Of a DNA stretch of 64,000 nucleotides, positions 26,577 through 35,147 are shown piece by piece (position 1 is the stretch's first letter; the number at the start of each line of letters is the position of its first letter). Under the pieces are notes generated by a model. The model was not told the origin of the DNA, searched no databases, and was given only the letters and a program-made list of their open reading frames with translations. The DNA is from Mycobacterium sp. Root135 (GTDB taxonomy: Bacteria > Actinomycetota > Actinomycetes > Mycobacteriales > Mycobacteriaceae), in the NCBI RefSeq assembly GCF_001426545.1, contig NZ_LMEZ01000006.1, positions 602,220 to 666,219 on the forward strand, written 5' to 3'. Both the position numbers and the translations under genes were made by a program.

Positions 26577-27585
26577 GCCATCGGGCCAATGCTCGGGCGT
26601 ACCGCTGCGCTGTGGCACGAGACGGCGATCCGCTGACGGTTCCCGCTGCGATCCACGTCGAATCCGGATGGGCCATGGCGTATTCGAGTGCCGACCGCAG
26701 CCCGCGAGCGGTGTCGGGATACGGCGTCAGGGTTCCGGGGTGCCGGTCGGCATGTTCGACGGTGTAGCGGTTGACGGGAACCAACGGCCGTCGGCGCGCG
26801 GCGATCCAGGTGTTGATCGACCCCGAGGCCGACACGTGCCGGTGGTGCGCCACCGGCACCGTCACGTCCTGCAGGACGCCGGTCAGCGCTTCGTCGGGCA
26901 CGTACCCCGTGACGGAGAACCGGCGGCCTTCGCGCTCAGCGGTTTTCGCCAGGCTCTCGATCAGATCGTCGTGCCCGGCCGAGGGTTCACCGACGGCCAC
27001 GAACCCCACCGACGGTGGCAGGTCCACCATCGCCGCGAGGACCTCGTCGTGTCCCTTTCCGGGATAAACGAAGCCGAAGACACCGACGCTGCGGTCACCG
27101 ACCGCCGGTCGCCGCGGCGGAGCGTCGGCCACGTCGAGCGGGAGCGGGATGACGACGACGTCCGCGGAGTCGGCGATGCGGGACTCCTCGAGCAGCGATC
27201 GTTCGTGGGCGCTGTTGACGACGAGGCCGTGCACTGACGCGCAGACCGTCCGATAGGCGTCGGTCCGCTGCGCGTAGTTGCCACCGTCGGACGGCTGAGG
27301 CACGTCGTGCAGCGTCACCGTCACCCGCGAACCCGTGGCCTCGACGTCGCGGACGAGGGCGACCACCCGGTGTGCGGCGTCGGCCGGCGTAGCGCCGAAC
27401 AACCTGTCGGTGAAGTTCAGATGGACCCCGTGACACCGTCGGAGGGTGCCGTCGAGATCACGCCAATGGTCAAGGCGGACAACGTTCGTCGGACCGTCCG
27501 AACCCCGCAGCGACGCGGCGAGGTCGAGCGCGAAGGACACGACGCCGTGGCGCGCCGGTCCGACCACGAGATGCGTGGCCGTCAC
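26569..27585 (-). CDS. GT4-like glycosyltransferase
   Basis: 338-residue predicted GT-B glycosyltransferase. The N-terminal half contains HLVVGPARHGVVSFALDLAA and VHGLVVNSAHERSLL; the C-terminal half has SVGVFGFVYPGKGHDEVLAA, ALTGVLQDVTVPVAHHRHVS and ASGSINTWIAARRRPLVPVN, typical of the donor-binding domain, although the classical EX7E is not obvious. Starts with a GTG overlapping the WcbI-like stop (GTGA); longer readings upstream in the same frame are non-coding. Likely acts with its two operon partners on an extracellular or capsule-like glycan (inference). Confidence 0.75.
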   Translation of the reverse strand: MTATHLVVGPARHGVVSFALDLAASLRGSDGPTNVVRLDHWRDLDGTLRRCHGVHLNFTDRLFGATPADAAHRVVALVRDVEATGSRVTVTLHDVPQPSDGGNYAQRTDAYRTVCASVHGLVVNSAHERSLLEESRIADSADVVVIPLPLDVADAPPRRPAVGDRSVGVFGFVYPGKGHDEVLAAMVDLPPSVGFVAVGEPSAGHDDLIESLAKTAEREGRRFSVTGYVPDEALTGVLQDVTVPVAHHRHVSASGSINTWIAARRRPLVPVNRYTVEHADRHPGTLTPYPDTARGLRSALEYAMAHPDSTWIAAGTVSGSPSRATAQRYARALARWHD

Positions 27586-28532
27586 CGCGCCGCCGCCGCT
27601 CCAAGACCAAGCAGGTCCAGAGTGTGGGCGTGCCGCTCGAGGGCCAGGCCGACGAAGTCGGGATTGTCGTAGTACCACTGCAATTGGGTTCGATGCACGT
27701 CGCCCGGCGTGATCTCCGCGCCGTCGAACCACCAGTCGACCCGGCCTGGGGCGAAGATGTTCCGCGCCTTGAGCACGCGGGGTTCCAGCGGCGCGATCGC
27801 CGAGCCGAGCAGCGTCCTGGCGGGGACGGGAACCGACCGCGGGACGCCCGTCGCGGCGAGGACCCGTCGACCCAACTCCGTCAGCACGCCGTTCCCGGGG
27901 TGGTTGACGGTGTGCGCGGCGTGAGCGCCGCTGGGCCCCAACACATCCGACACTCCGACGTCGCACTGCAGACTCTCCCGGCGGGCCAGCTCGGCCTGGC
28001 TCGCGTCGGCGACCGCGACGAACGCCGCGTCGTCGACGTCCACGTCCCAGTCGTCGTCGACCGTCTTGCCGTCCCGCGCGGCGATCACGGTGCGCAGATC
28101 GTGGTACGGAACCACCGGCGGCACGACGCTCCGGTCGGCGGGGTGGCGCACGATCGCCTGGAACGGATGCAAACCGGCGTAGCGGATCACCGGCCACCGA
28201 ATGACTCGCGCGGTCGACGGTAGTTCGGCGGCAAGCTCCGCCGTGCCCAGCGGCAAGTCGCGGTAGCCGTCCCTGATTGGCTGGCACAGCAACACCGCGG
28301 CCCGGCCGAGCAACGCCCGCAGGTGGTCGAGGTCGGAGCGCTCCAACTCGTGCACCGGCGGCATCCTCACCGTCGTGTACGGCCGGTCGTCGACGCCGTC
28401 GAGCACCAGCCGGAGCGCCTCGGCCTGACAGTTTCCGACCACCAGCCACAGCGGGCGCGACTCGTCGTCGCGGGGTGGGTCGACGCCGTAGAAGTCACCG
28501 TAGTGCCGCGTCCTCGGTGACGGTTGGTGCAC
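27582..28532 (-). CDS. WcbI-like polysaccharide biosynthesis protein (putative acetyltransferase)
   Basis: 316-residue protein. The segment LWLVVGNCQAEALRLVLDGV near residue 30 and the later DLDHLRALLGRAAVLLCQPI, RYAGLHPFQAIVRHP fit the WcbI family of capsular polysaccharide O-acetyltransferases, which have a GDSL-related fold with an early GNCQ motif. The C-terminal third (about 240-316) is less conserved. GTG start at 28532, first gene of the minus-strand glycan operon, 54 bp from the divergent GT gene. Acetylation of a surface glycan is the expected role from family knowledge. Confidence 0.75.
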   Translation of the reverse strand: MHQPSPRTRHYGDFYGVDPPRDDESRPLWLVVGNCQAEALRLVLDGVDDRPYTTVRMPPVHELERSDLDHLRALLGRAAVLLCQPIRDGYRDLPLGTAELAAELPSTARVIRWPVIRYAGLHPFQAIVRHPADRSVVPPVVPYHDLRTVIAARDGKTVDDDWDVDVDDAAFVAVADASQAELARRESLQCDVGVSDVLGPSGAHAAHTVNHPGNGVLTELGRRVLAATGVPRSVPVPARTLLGSAIAPLEPRVLKARNIFAPGRVDWWFDGAEITPGDVHRTQLQWYYDNPDFVGLALERHAHTLDLLGLGAAAAR

Positions 28533-28586
28533 GACGTCACGTTATCCGTCGGAGTGAGTCCGCGCAGACGGGGTAAGAGCCACCTC

Positions 28587-29630
28587 GTGCTAACTGTGGC
28601 TTCGGTTCCTGCAAGTCACCCCTACGTCCAGTCGGTGGTGGACACCTCGCGCATCAGCCTGCTGCCCGATCCGGTTCCGCTGGGAGCGACCGTGCCCGGG
28701 CAGTGGTGGCCGCCCCGGCTGTTGGACCCTGAGTACCTCAGACGCCACGTCGGCACCTTCGACGTGCTGCACGTGCACTTCGGCTTCGAGGCCATCTCCG
28801 TCGACGCCCTACTCGAGGTCGTCGACGTCCTAGGCCAGCGCGACGTCCCGCTGGTGCTGACGGTGCACGACCTGCACAACCCGCACTTCGCCGATCGCAC
28901 GCTGCACCTGGCTCAGCTGGACGTCCTCGTTCCCGCGGCAGCCACGGTCGTCACCCTGACCAACGGGGCGGCCGCGGAGATCCGTCGCCGATGGGCTCGG
29001 GACGCCGTCGTGCTCCCCCATCCCCACGTCCTGCCGATCGACGCCGTCGGCGCGGCGCGCGCGTCGCGCCCCGACCCCGTCGTCGCGGTGCACGGAAAGG
29101 GGTTGCGCGCCAACATCCGGCCATGGCCGATCGTGGACGCACTGCTCGACGGCGCCCTCCCCACTCACCGCCTTCGACTGGATCTCGACGACGGGGCCAT
29201 GGCCGTCACCGGAACGGCGGATCACGTGAACCGCTACCGACGGGCCGGGGTGGACGTCCGGGTGCACCCGCGCTTCAGTGACACCGAACTGATCGGGTAC
29301 CTGACCGAGGTCGACGTTGCCGTGCTGCCCTACGTGTTCGGCACCCACTCCGGGTGGGTCGAGGCCTTCCACGACGCCGGGACGACCGTCCTGACCCCGG
29401 ACTGCGGCTTCTTCACCGAACAGCACGGCACCTTGGAATACGGCTACGGACCCGACGGCCTCGACGCAGCCGGCCTGCATCGCGCCGCGACCACTGCGCT
29501 GCAGACCCTCGACGGTCGCCGCGGCGAAGACCTCGACCGGCGGGATCGGCGCCGCCGGGAGCGCGACGACGTCAGGAACGCCATGGTGGATCTGTATGCC
29601 ACGGCGGTAGTCGTTTCGTCGGCCGCCTGA
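28587..29630 (+). CDS. GT4/GT1-like glycosyltransferase
   Basis: 347-residue predicted GT-B enzyme. Visible segments: FDVLHVHFGFEAISVDALLE and LVLTVHDLHNPHFADR in the N-terminal domain; DVAVLPYVFGTHSGWVEAFH and TTVLTPDCGFFTEQHG in the donor domain, close to the glycogen-phosphorylase-type motif. Divergent from the WcbI/GT operon with a 54-bp shared upstream region, so coordinate control is likely. The GTG at 28587 is preferred because homology-like sequence begins at LTVASVPASHPYVQSV; a GTG/ATG further upstream at 28524 would overlap the neighbour's start. Confidence 0.75.
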   Translation: MLTVASVPASHPYVQSVVDTSRISLLPDPVPLGATVPGQWWPPRLLDPEYLRRHVGTFDVLHVHFGFEAISVDALLEVVDVLGQRDVPLVLTVHDLHNPHFADRTLHLAQLDVLVPAAATVVTLTNGAAAEIRRRWARDAVVLPHPHVLPIDAVGAARASRPDPVVAVHGKGLRANIRPWPIVDALLDGALPTHRLRLDLDDGAMAVTGTADHVNRYRRAGVDVRVHPRFSDTELIGYLTEVDVAVLPYVFGTHSGWVEAFHDAGTTVLTPDCGFFTEQHGTLEYGYGPDGLDAAGLHRAATTALQTLDGRRGEDLDRRDRRRRERDDVRNAMVDLYATAVVVSSAA

Positions 29631-29761
29631 CGTGCTCGTGTTTGCCACATCCGGCGCCCCGCTAACCCGCCGCGGTTGCGAGGTTGCTGAACACCTGAGG
29701 CGTCGACGGGAGACCGCTGGGAACCTCCCCGAGGCGTTTGCGTCTCATCCCCCTCGATGGC

Positions 29762-30625
29762 ATGGTCATTCGCAACCCGCAGACGGGTGACCTCCGCGAC
29801 GGCATTCTGCCAGTCGAAATGCATGCTGATAGGTGGGAGCACCGGCGAGTGACGGAGTACGTCTACGACATGTCGGACCCCGAACGCGACGCGCTGACCG
29901 AGCAATTCCTGAGCACCAAGAGAGTGGGCTGCAACCGCTTCGCGTGCTTCGCCCTGGAGGGCACGGACCCGTTCGCCAACATTGCCCGGCAACTCGAACG
30001 CGAGGTCTTCGAGGCCTCCTGGGGCAACGACTCCGCCACCATGAAGCAGGAATACGGCCCGTATGACGAGAGCAGCCTGTTCTTCATGGTCGTCGACACG
30101 CACGACAAGGTGCCCGCGGCCGCCCTGCGGATGATCCGCAACTCCCCGGCCGGACTCAAGACGATCGTCGACCTCGACGACTGCCGCAAGTCGCCCATCG
30201 CACCGACGGCGATCCCGGCCGACGAGGTCATGCGTCACCACGGAATCGACGACCTCGACCGCTGCTGGGACGGAGCCACCGCGGCCATCCCCCGCCGGTA
30301 TCGCCGCAAACTTGCCGCCACGCACGTCCACCTGATGCGCATCATGGCGCTGGCCGCCATGCGGGAGGACATTGAGCACTTCGTCGCCGTCCTCGACGCA
30401 CCCGTCGTCAGGGTGGCGCGCGACATCCTCGGGCTACCGCTGATCCCGCTCGCCGGGACGCCCCCGTTCACCCACATGGACGCACCGAACAACCAGGCGG
30501 TCTACGCCCACGTGCCGTCATTGCTCGGATTGGCCGGTAGACGCAATCGCAAAGTGGGACAACGGATCAGAGCCAGCTTCGCCGACAAGGCCCTGCCCAG
30601 CCCCGAACAGCTCGCCGCCCGGTGA
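29762..30625 (+). CDS. LuxI/FeeM-reminiscent N-acyltransferase-like (GNAT-fold) protein
   Basis: About 287 residues. The central part resembles autoinducer-synthase/N-acyl amino acid synthase cores: REVFEASWG (F83, W87), EYGPYDES (E97, D102), FFMVVDTHDKVPAAALRMIR (R123), then VDLDD. A helical part (LAATHVHLMRIMALAAMRED) and a C-terminal segment end at ALPSPEQLAAR. It is predicted to transfer an acyl group, but substrates are unknown. The start is uncertain: ATG 29762 is used, TTG 29738 and ATG 29819 are alternatives. The ABC ATPase gene begins 6 bp downstream, so the three genes 29762-33971 form one operon. Confidence 0.6.
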   Translation: MVIRNPQTGDLRDGILPVEMHADRWEHRRVTEYVYDMSDPERDALTEQFLSTKRVGCNRFACFALEGTDPFANIARQLEREVFEASWGNDSATMKQEYGPYDESSLFFMVVDTHDKVPAAALRMIRNSPAGLKTIVDLDDCRKSPIAPTAIPADEVMRHHGIDDLDRCWDGATAAIPRRYRRKLAATHVHLMRIMALAAMREDIEHFVAVLDAPVVRVARDILGLPLIPLAGTPPFTHMDAPNNQAVYAHVPSLLGLAGRRNRKVGQRIRASFADKALPSPEQLAAR

Positions 30626-30631
30626 CGTGAC

Positions 30632-31468
30632 GTGGCGCTGACAGTCGACCTGACCAATGTGGTGCGCGAATACCGCATCGGTGGGCACACCGTCCGGGCC
30701 CTCAACCGGGTGACGTTGCGGATCAACGGTGGCGAATTCACCTCGATCGTCGGCCCGTCCGGGGCAGGCAAGAGCACACTGCTGCAGCTCCTCGGAGCGC
30801 TGGACTCCCCCGACTCCGGCTCGATTCAGTTCAACGGCACCGAGATCGGCACGATGACCGACGAACAGCAGTCGACGTTTCGACGTCACCAGGTCGGGTT
30901 CGTCTTCCAGTTCTTCAATCTTCTGCCGACGCTGACGGCGTGGGAGAACGTGGCCCTGCCGATGCTGCTCGACGGGAGGCGGCTGCGCCAGGTGCGGTCC
31001 GATGCCGTCGCGCTGCTCGACCGCGTGGGGCTTGGCGACCGGATCGACCATCGCCCCGCCGAACTGTCCGGTGGGCAGATGCAACGGGTGGCCGTGGCGC
31101 GGGCCCTGATGATGGACCCGCCGCTGATCCTGGCCGACGAACCCACCGGCAACCTCGATTCGTCCACCGGCGCCGCGATCATGGAACTTCTGCGCGACGT
31201 CTCGCGCACCGACGGCGCAGGCAGAGCGGTCGTCATGGTCACCCACGACCTGGGGGCCGCGTCGCAGACCGATCGCGTCATCACGGTGCAGGACGGTGCG
31301 GTGAAGTCCGACCTTGCAGGGCGAACCAGGGCGGTGCCCCCGTCCCCGCCCGCGCGACGGAATGGACGGCACTCGACAGGCAGTCGCGATCAGCCGACCG
31401 ACGTCTTCCCGATCGTGACCACCGACCCACCACGGCGACGCGGCAAACACTCCGCGCACCGGGTGTAG
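30632..31468 (+). CDS. ABC transporter ATP-binding protein (MacB/LolD type)
   Basis: 278-residue ATPase. Walker A GPSGAGKST (about 43-51), Q-loop VGFVFQFFNLLPTLTAWENV typical of the LolD/MacB/FtsE subgroup, signature LSGGQMQRVAVARAL, Walker B LILADEPTGNLDS and H-loop VTHDL. A Pro/Arg-rich tail of about 45 residues follows the conserved domain. GTG start at 30632. Its partner permease starts 4 bp after the stop. This class drives export or extraction of lipids, lipoproteins or peptides rather than import. Confidence 0.92.
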   Translation: MALTVDLTNVVREYRIGGHTVRALNRVTLRINGGEFTSIVGPSGAGKSTLLQLLGALDSPDSGSIQFNGTEIGTMTDEQQSTFRRHQVGFVFQFFNLLPTLTAWENVALPMLLDGRRLRQVRSDAVALLDRVGLGDRIDHRPAELSGGQMQRVAVARALMMDPPLILADEPTGNLDSSTGAAIMELLRDVSRTDGAGRAVVMVTHDLGAASQTDRVITVQDGAVKSDLAGRTRAVPPSPPARRNGRHSTGSRDQPTDVFPIVTTDPPRRRGKHSAHRV

Positions 31469-31472
31469 CGCA

Positions 31473-33971
31473 GTGCTTCTCGCGGTCTTCAGCAGACTGA
31501 AGGTCCTCAACGTCCGTGAACTGCGCACCCACTGGGGGCGCGCGGTGGCCTCGATCGTCGTCGTCGCGGTGTCGGCGACACTGCTCGTCGCCGTCCTCGG
31601 CGTCTCCGGTTCGATCACCGGATCGATCGACCGCCTCGCCACCAGCATCGGCGGCGACGCCGACCTCGAGGTCTCCGGCATCACCGGCGAGGGCGTCGAC
31701 GACACCATGCTCACCACGGTCGCCGGCACCGAGAACGTCCGCGCCGCAGTGCCGTTGGTCCGCACGAGAATCACAGCCGACGGGCAACCCGCCCTACTCG
31801 TCGGCCTCGGCCAGAACGCCTCCGAACTGCACTCCGACCTGCAAACGGCCATCCAAGACCAGCTGGAGCAGGGGTCACCCGTGACGTCGGCGCCCGACGG
31901 GGTCGTCGTCGGCGCCGGGCTCGGAGTGTCCAAGGGCGACCGGTTCCTGGTCGCGGGCACCGAGCTCACCGCGGTGGCGGTGGTCGACGGGCCAGCTGCC
32001 CGCCGGCTGAACGACGCCCACTTCGTGATCGCGCCACTTGCTCTCGCCCAACGGATCTCGGGCCGGCAAGGACGACTCGACTCGATCCTGGTGTTCACCA
32101 CCCCCGGCGCGGATCAGGCTGCGGTGCGAGCCGGGGTGACGACGGCGCTGCAGGGCAGGGCGGTGGTCGCGACGCCGAGTTTCCGCGCCGCGCAGGCGAG
32201 TAGCTCGTTCGCCATCCTGCAGGCGATGACCCTGTTGGCCGCCTCGGTGTCGCTGGTGGTGGCCGCGTTCTTGAGCTACAACGCGATGAGCATCGCGATC
32301 GCCCAACGACGGCCCGTCATCTCCACGATGCGGGCGCTCGGCGGTCGCCGACGAACCATCATGTCCGACATGCTGGCCGAAGCCGCGCTGGTCGGTTTCC
32401 TCGGTGGTCTCCTCGGGTCGGCGTTCGGAATCCTGATCGGCTACTTCGCCATTGGGGAGCTGCCATCGACGCTGGTGCAAACCCTCGACGCCCGGTTGGA
32501 GTACGTGCTCCCGGCGTGGGTGGTGCCGCTGACCGTCGCCGCGTGCGTACTCGCCAGCGTCAGCGCCTCGGCGTTGGCCGCCCGGCAGATCCACACCGTC
32601 GCGCCGATCGAGGCGTTGGCGCCGAACGGCGCAACCACCGCCGACCCCGGCTCGCGGCGGCTCAGGATCGCCGCGGGAATCGCCGGGACGGTGCTGCTGG
32701 CCGTCACCGTCGGCGTCGTCACCGCCGACCTCGGACAGATCGCCATCGCGTCGATAGCGTTGTCGTTCATCGGGTTCAGCGCGTTGTGCTTCGCCTTCTC
32801 GGGGTTCATCATCAAGGCGGCCGCCGCGGTGGCCCGGCGGTTCGGACCGGCCGGCGTGCTCGGCGCGGCGACCATCGAGCGCGCACCGCGGCGCATGTGG
32901 GTCGCGATGATGACGGTGCTGACCGCCGTGGTCACCACCGTCGCGGTCACCGGTGCGACGGGCAACGCCGTCGACTCCACGGTCGCATCCTTCGCGTCCA
33001 TCGCCGACGCCGACGTGTGGGTCAGCTCGGCTGCCGCCACCGACTACTCGTCGACGCTGCTGCCGCCGACCACGGCGGCCGACGTGGCTGCGGTCCCCGG
33101 TGTCGAACGCGTCGTGCCGGACCAGATGGCCTTCGCCACCGTCGGCGATTCGCGCGTGATGCTGCTCGGCATCGCGGCGGACTCCCACCGCGACATCTAC
33201 ACGTCCCTGGCGCCTGCCGACCGCAAGAAACTGCTTGCCGGCGACGGCGTGGCGTTGTCGCGTGACCTCGGAAAGTCCATGAACGTGACTGCGGGCGAGC
33301 AGATCACGCTGCAGACCCCCACCGGACCGCGCACCGTCCGGGTACTCGCACTGGTCCCGTACTTCTCCGGGATGACGGGCACCGTCGCGATGAGCCTGGA
33401 CGCCATGCAGGGCTGGTTCGACCGCGCCGGGGCCAGCGACCTGGAGGTCACGCTCGCCCCCGGCGCCGACCCGGCCGCGGTCACGGCCGCGATCCGCAAG
33501 GTCGTCTCCCCGGAGACCTTCGTCTACTCGGGTGACGAGGCCCTCGACGGTGTCGCGAGCGCGCTGGATCAGGTGATCGCCGTCATCACCGTCATCGCGT
33601 GGATCGTCGTCCTGGTCTCCGCCGTGACACTGCTGAACACGCTGATGCTGTCGGTCCTCGACCGGCGCCGCGAGATCGGCGTACTGCGGGCCATCGGCGC
33701 GACGAGGGCGTTCACTCTAAAGGCGATCCTCGCCGAGGCCGCGGGCATCGGCATCGTCGGTGCCGTACTCGGCCTAATCCTCGGTGCCGCGATCCAATAC
33801 CTGACGTCCGTCGCGTTGACGAACGTCCTCAGCATCGACGTCGCATGGCAGCCGAACCCGTCGATGATTGCCATCGGTGTTGGGGCGCTGGCGATCTGCC
33901 TCCTCGGCGCCATACCGCCCGCCGTGCGGGCGGCGCGGCTCGACATCGTCGAGGCCATCAGCGCCGACTGA
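31473..33971 (+). CDS. ABC transporter permease (MacB/FtsX family, duplicated module)
   Basis: 832-residue membrane protein with two FtsX-like modules: an N-terminal anchor (RAVASIVVVAVSATLLVAVL), a large extracytoplasmic domain (about 50-230), three membrane segments (about 245-400), a second block beginning GAATIERAPRRMWVAMMTVL with another external domain (about 500-680), and a final three-segment FtsX domain containing DRRREIGVLRAIGATRAFTL and ending AARLDIVEAISAD. This architecture matches actinobacterial exporters paired with LolD-type ATPases. GTG start. Converges with the next gene with only 3 bp between stops. Confidence 0.9.
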   Translation: MLLAVFSRLKVLNVRELRTHWGRAVASIVVVAVSATLLVAVLGVSGSITGSIDRLATSIGGDADLEVSGITGEGVDDTMLTTVAGTENVRAAVPLVRTRITADGQPALLVGLGQNASELHSDLQTAIQDQLEQGSPVTSAPDGVVVGAGLGVSKGDRFLVAGTELTAVAVVDGPAARRLNDAHFVIAPLALAQRISGRQGRLDSILVFTTPGADQAAVRAGVTTALQGRAVVATPSFRAAQASSSFAILQAMTLLAASVSLVVAAFLSYNAMSIAIAQRRPVISTMRALGGRRRTIMSDMLAEAALVGFLGGLLGSAFGILIGYFAIGELPSTLVQTLDARLEYVLPAWVVPLTVAACVLASVSASALAARQIHTVAPIEALAPNGATTADPGSRRLRIAAGIAGTVLLAVTVGVVTADLGQIAIASIALSFIGFSALCFAFSGFIIKAAAAVARRFGPAGVLGAATIERAPRRMWVAMMTVLTAVVTTVAVTGATGNAVDSTVASFASIADADVWVSSAAATDYSSTLLPPTTAADVAAVPGVERVVPDQMAFATVGDSRVMLLGIAADSHRDIYTSLAPADRKKLLAGDGVALSRDLGKSMNVTAGEQITLQTPTGPRTVRVLALVPYFSGMTGTVAMSLDAMQGWFDRAGASDLEVTLAPGADPAAVTAAIRKVVSPETFVYSGDEALDGVASALDQVIAVITVIAWIVVLVSAVTLLNTLMLSVLDRRREIGVLRAIGATRAFTLKAILAEAAGIGIVGAVLGLILGAAIQYLTSVALTNVLSIDVAWQPNPSMIAIGVGALAICLLGAIPPAVRAARLDIVEAISAD

Positions 33972-33974
33972 CCC

Positions 33975-35072
33975 TCAGCGGGTGAACCAGGCGAACCAGT
34001 CACGCGACGACGGCGTGAGATAGTGCTGCGGCGAGACCTTTTCGTCGGGGAAGAGCGCGAAGCCCTGCGGGGGACCGCCGGGGCGCGGATGGAAGTACGC
34101 CCCGCTCACCCAGTCCGGGTTGATGTCGAGTTCCATGCCCCGGACGACGCCGGCGTCCTGCAGGATGCGCCCCAGCGTGCACACCGACAGGGCCGGACCC
34201 GCCACGTAGACCTCGACTCCGCTTGCGGTGACGCCGAATCCGGACCGATGGATGAAGGCCGTCTGCCCGATGGTCGTGCCCCACTCCTTGGTGCCACCGG
34301 TGGCGCAGGTCTGGTTCAGCGCGCCACCGTCGACGAGGGGCACCAGGTTCTGTCTGACGCTGACCACGTCGGGTGCCATCCGCACCTCCTGATTCCACCG
34401 TCCGACGTCGGCGGTGCCGTCGGCCCTCAGCACCAGGCTGGCTTGGCCGTCGACCAGCCGGGTGACGGTGCGCCCCTGGCTGTAATAGCCGGGGCGGCTG
34501 GGATCGGTGAGCCGGAACCCGCCGTTGAACGCGACGGCGACGTCGTCCCTGTCGGCGGGTACCAGCGACGGCGCCGTCGCCCACCTGCCACCGGGATCGG
34601 TGGTGCCGGGACGCAGTTCACCGCGCACCAGGGCGGGGTCCATCCGCAGCACGCCGACCACGAACGAGGTGTGTTGATCGTCGGGGCGCAGGGCCGCCAC
34701 CTGGACCGCGGGCTTGCCGTGCGCGGTCACCACGGTGTGCCAGCTGCCCTCGCCGGGAAGCGGAGGATCACCGCTCAGCGGCGCTAGGGGCGTGGACGGC
34801 AGGGTCGCCGAACCGGGAACCTGGGGTACCGCTCCGGCCACGGCGGGAATCCCGCCGGGAGGTTCACCGCCGAGGGCAGGCTGATTCCGGAGGTACACCT
34901 GCTTCTCGAGCCAGGTGACTTCGTCGTTGAGGCCGTGGCTACGGCCCCATTCGGCGAGCTTGGCCATGGCGCTGTCGGTACCGGCGACCCGAAGCGCGGC
35001 GACCCCGCATCCGCCGACGGCCAGCGCCGCCACGGTCAGCATCGCGACGACGAGGCGGGACACGGCGGCCAC
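33975..35072 (-). CDS. Secreted phosphodiester glycosidase-like (NAGPA domain) protein
   Basis: 365 residues. A signal anchor or lipoprotein signal (RLVVAMLTVAALAVGGCG; possible lipobox V-G-G-C) leads to an extracytoplasmic, proline-rich linker and a NAGPA/phosphodiester-glycosidase domain at about 120-360: VAVFNGGFRL-like (VAVAFNGGFRLTDP), GWNQEVRM-like segment, VPLVDGGALNQTC, GTTIGQTAFIHRSG and RGMELDINPDWV. The GTG at 35072 is chosen because AGGAGG lies 5 nt upstream. The family in bacteria cleaves sugar-1-phosphodiesters or exopolysaccharide linkages; a cell-envelope glycan substrate is likely. Confidence 0.8.
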   Translation of the reverse strand: MAAVSRLVVAMLTVAALAVGGCGVAALRVAGTDSAMAKLAEWGRSHGLNDEVTWLEKQVYLRNQPALGGEPPGGIPAVAGAVPQVPGSATLPSTPLAPLSGDPPLPGEGSWHTVVTAHGKPAVQVAALRPDDQHTSFVVGVLRMDPALVRGELRPGTTDPGGRWATAPSLVPADRDDVAVAFNGGFRLTDPSRPGYYSQGRTVTRLVDGQASLVLRADGTADVGRWNQEVRMAPDVVSVRQNLVPLVDGGALNQTCATGGTKEWGTTIGQTAFIHRSGFGVTASGVEVYVAGPALSVCTLGRILQDAGVVRGMELDINPDWVSGAYFHPRPGGPPQGFALFPDEKVSPQHYLTPSSRDWFAWFTR

Positions 35073-35147
35073 CCTCACCTCCTGACAGCTCGTCGCGCAT
35101 CGACGATTCACCAGTGAGGTTGCCAGGGCGCGCTGTTGGATCGCTGT

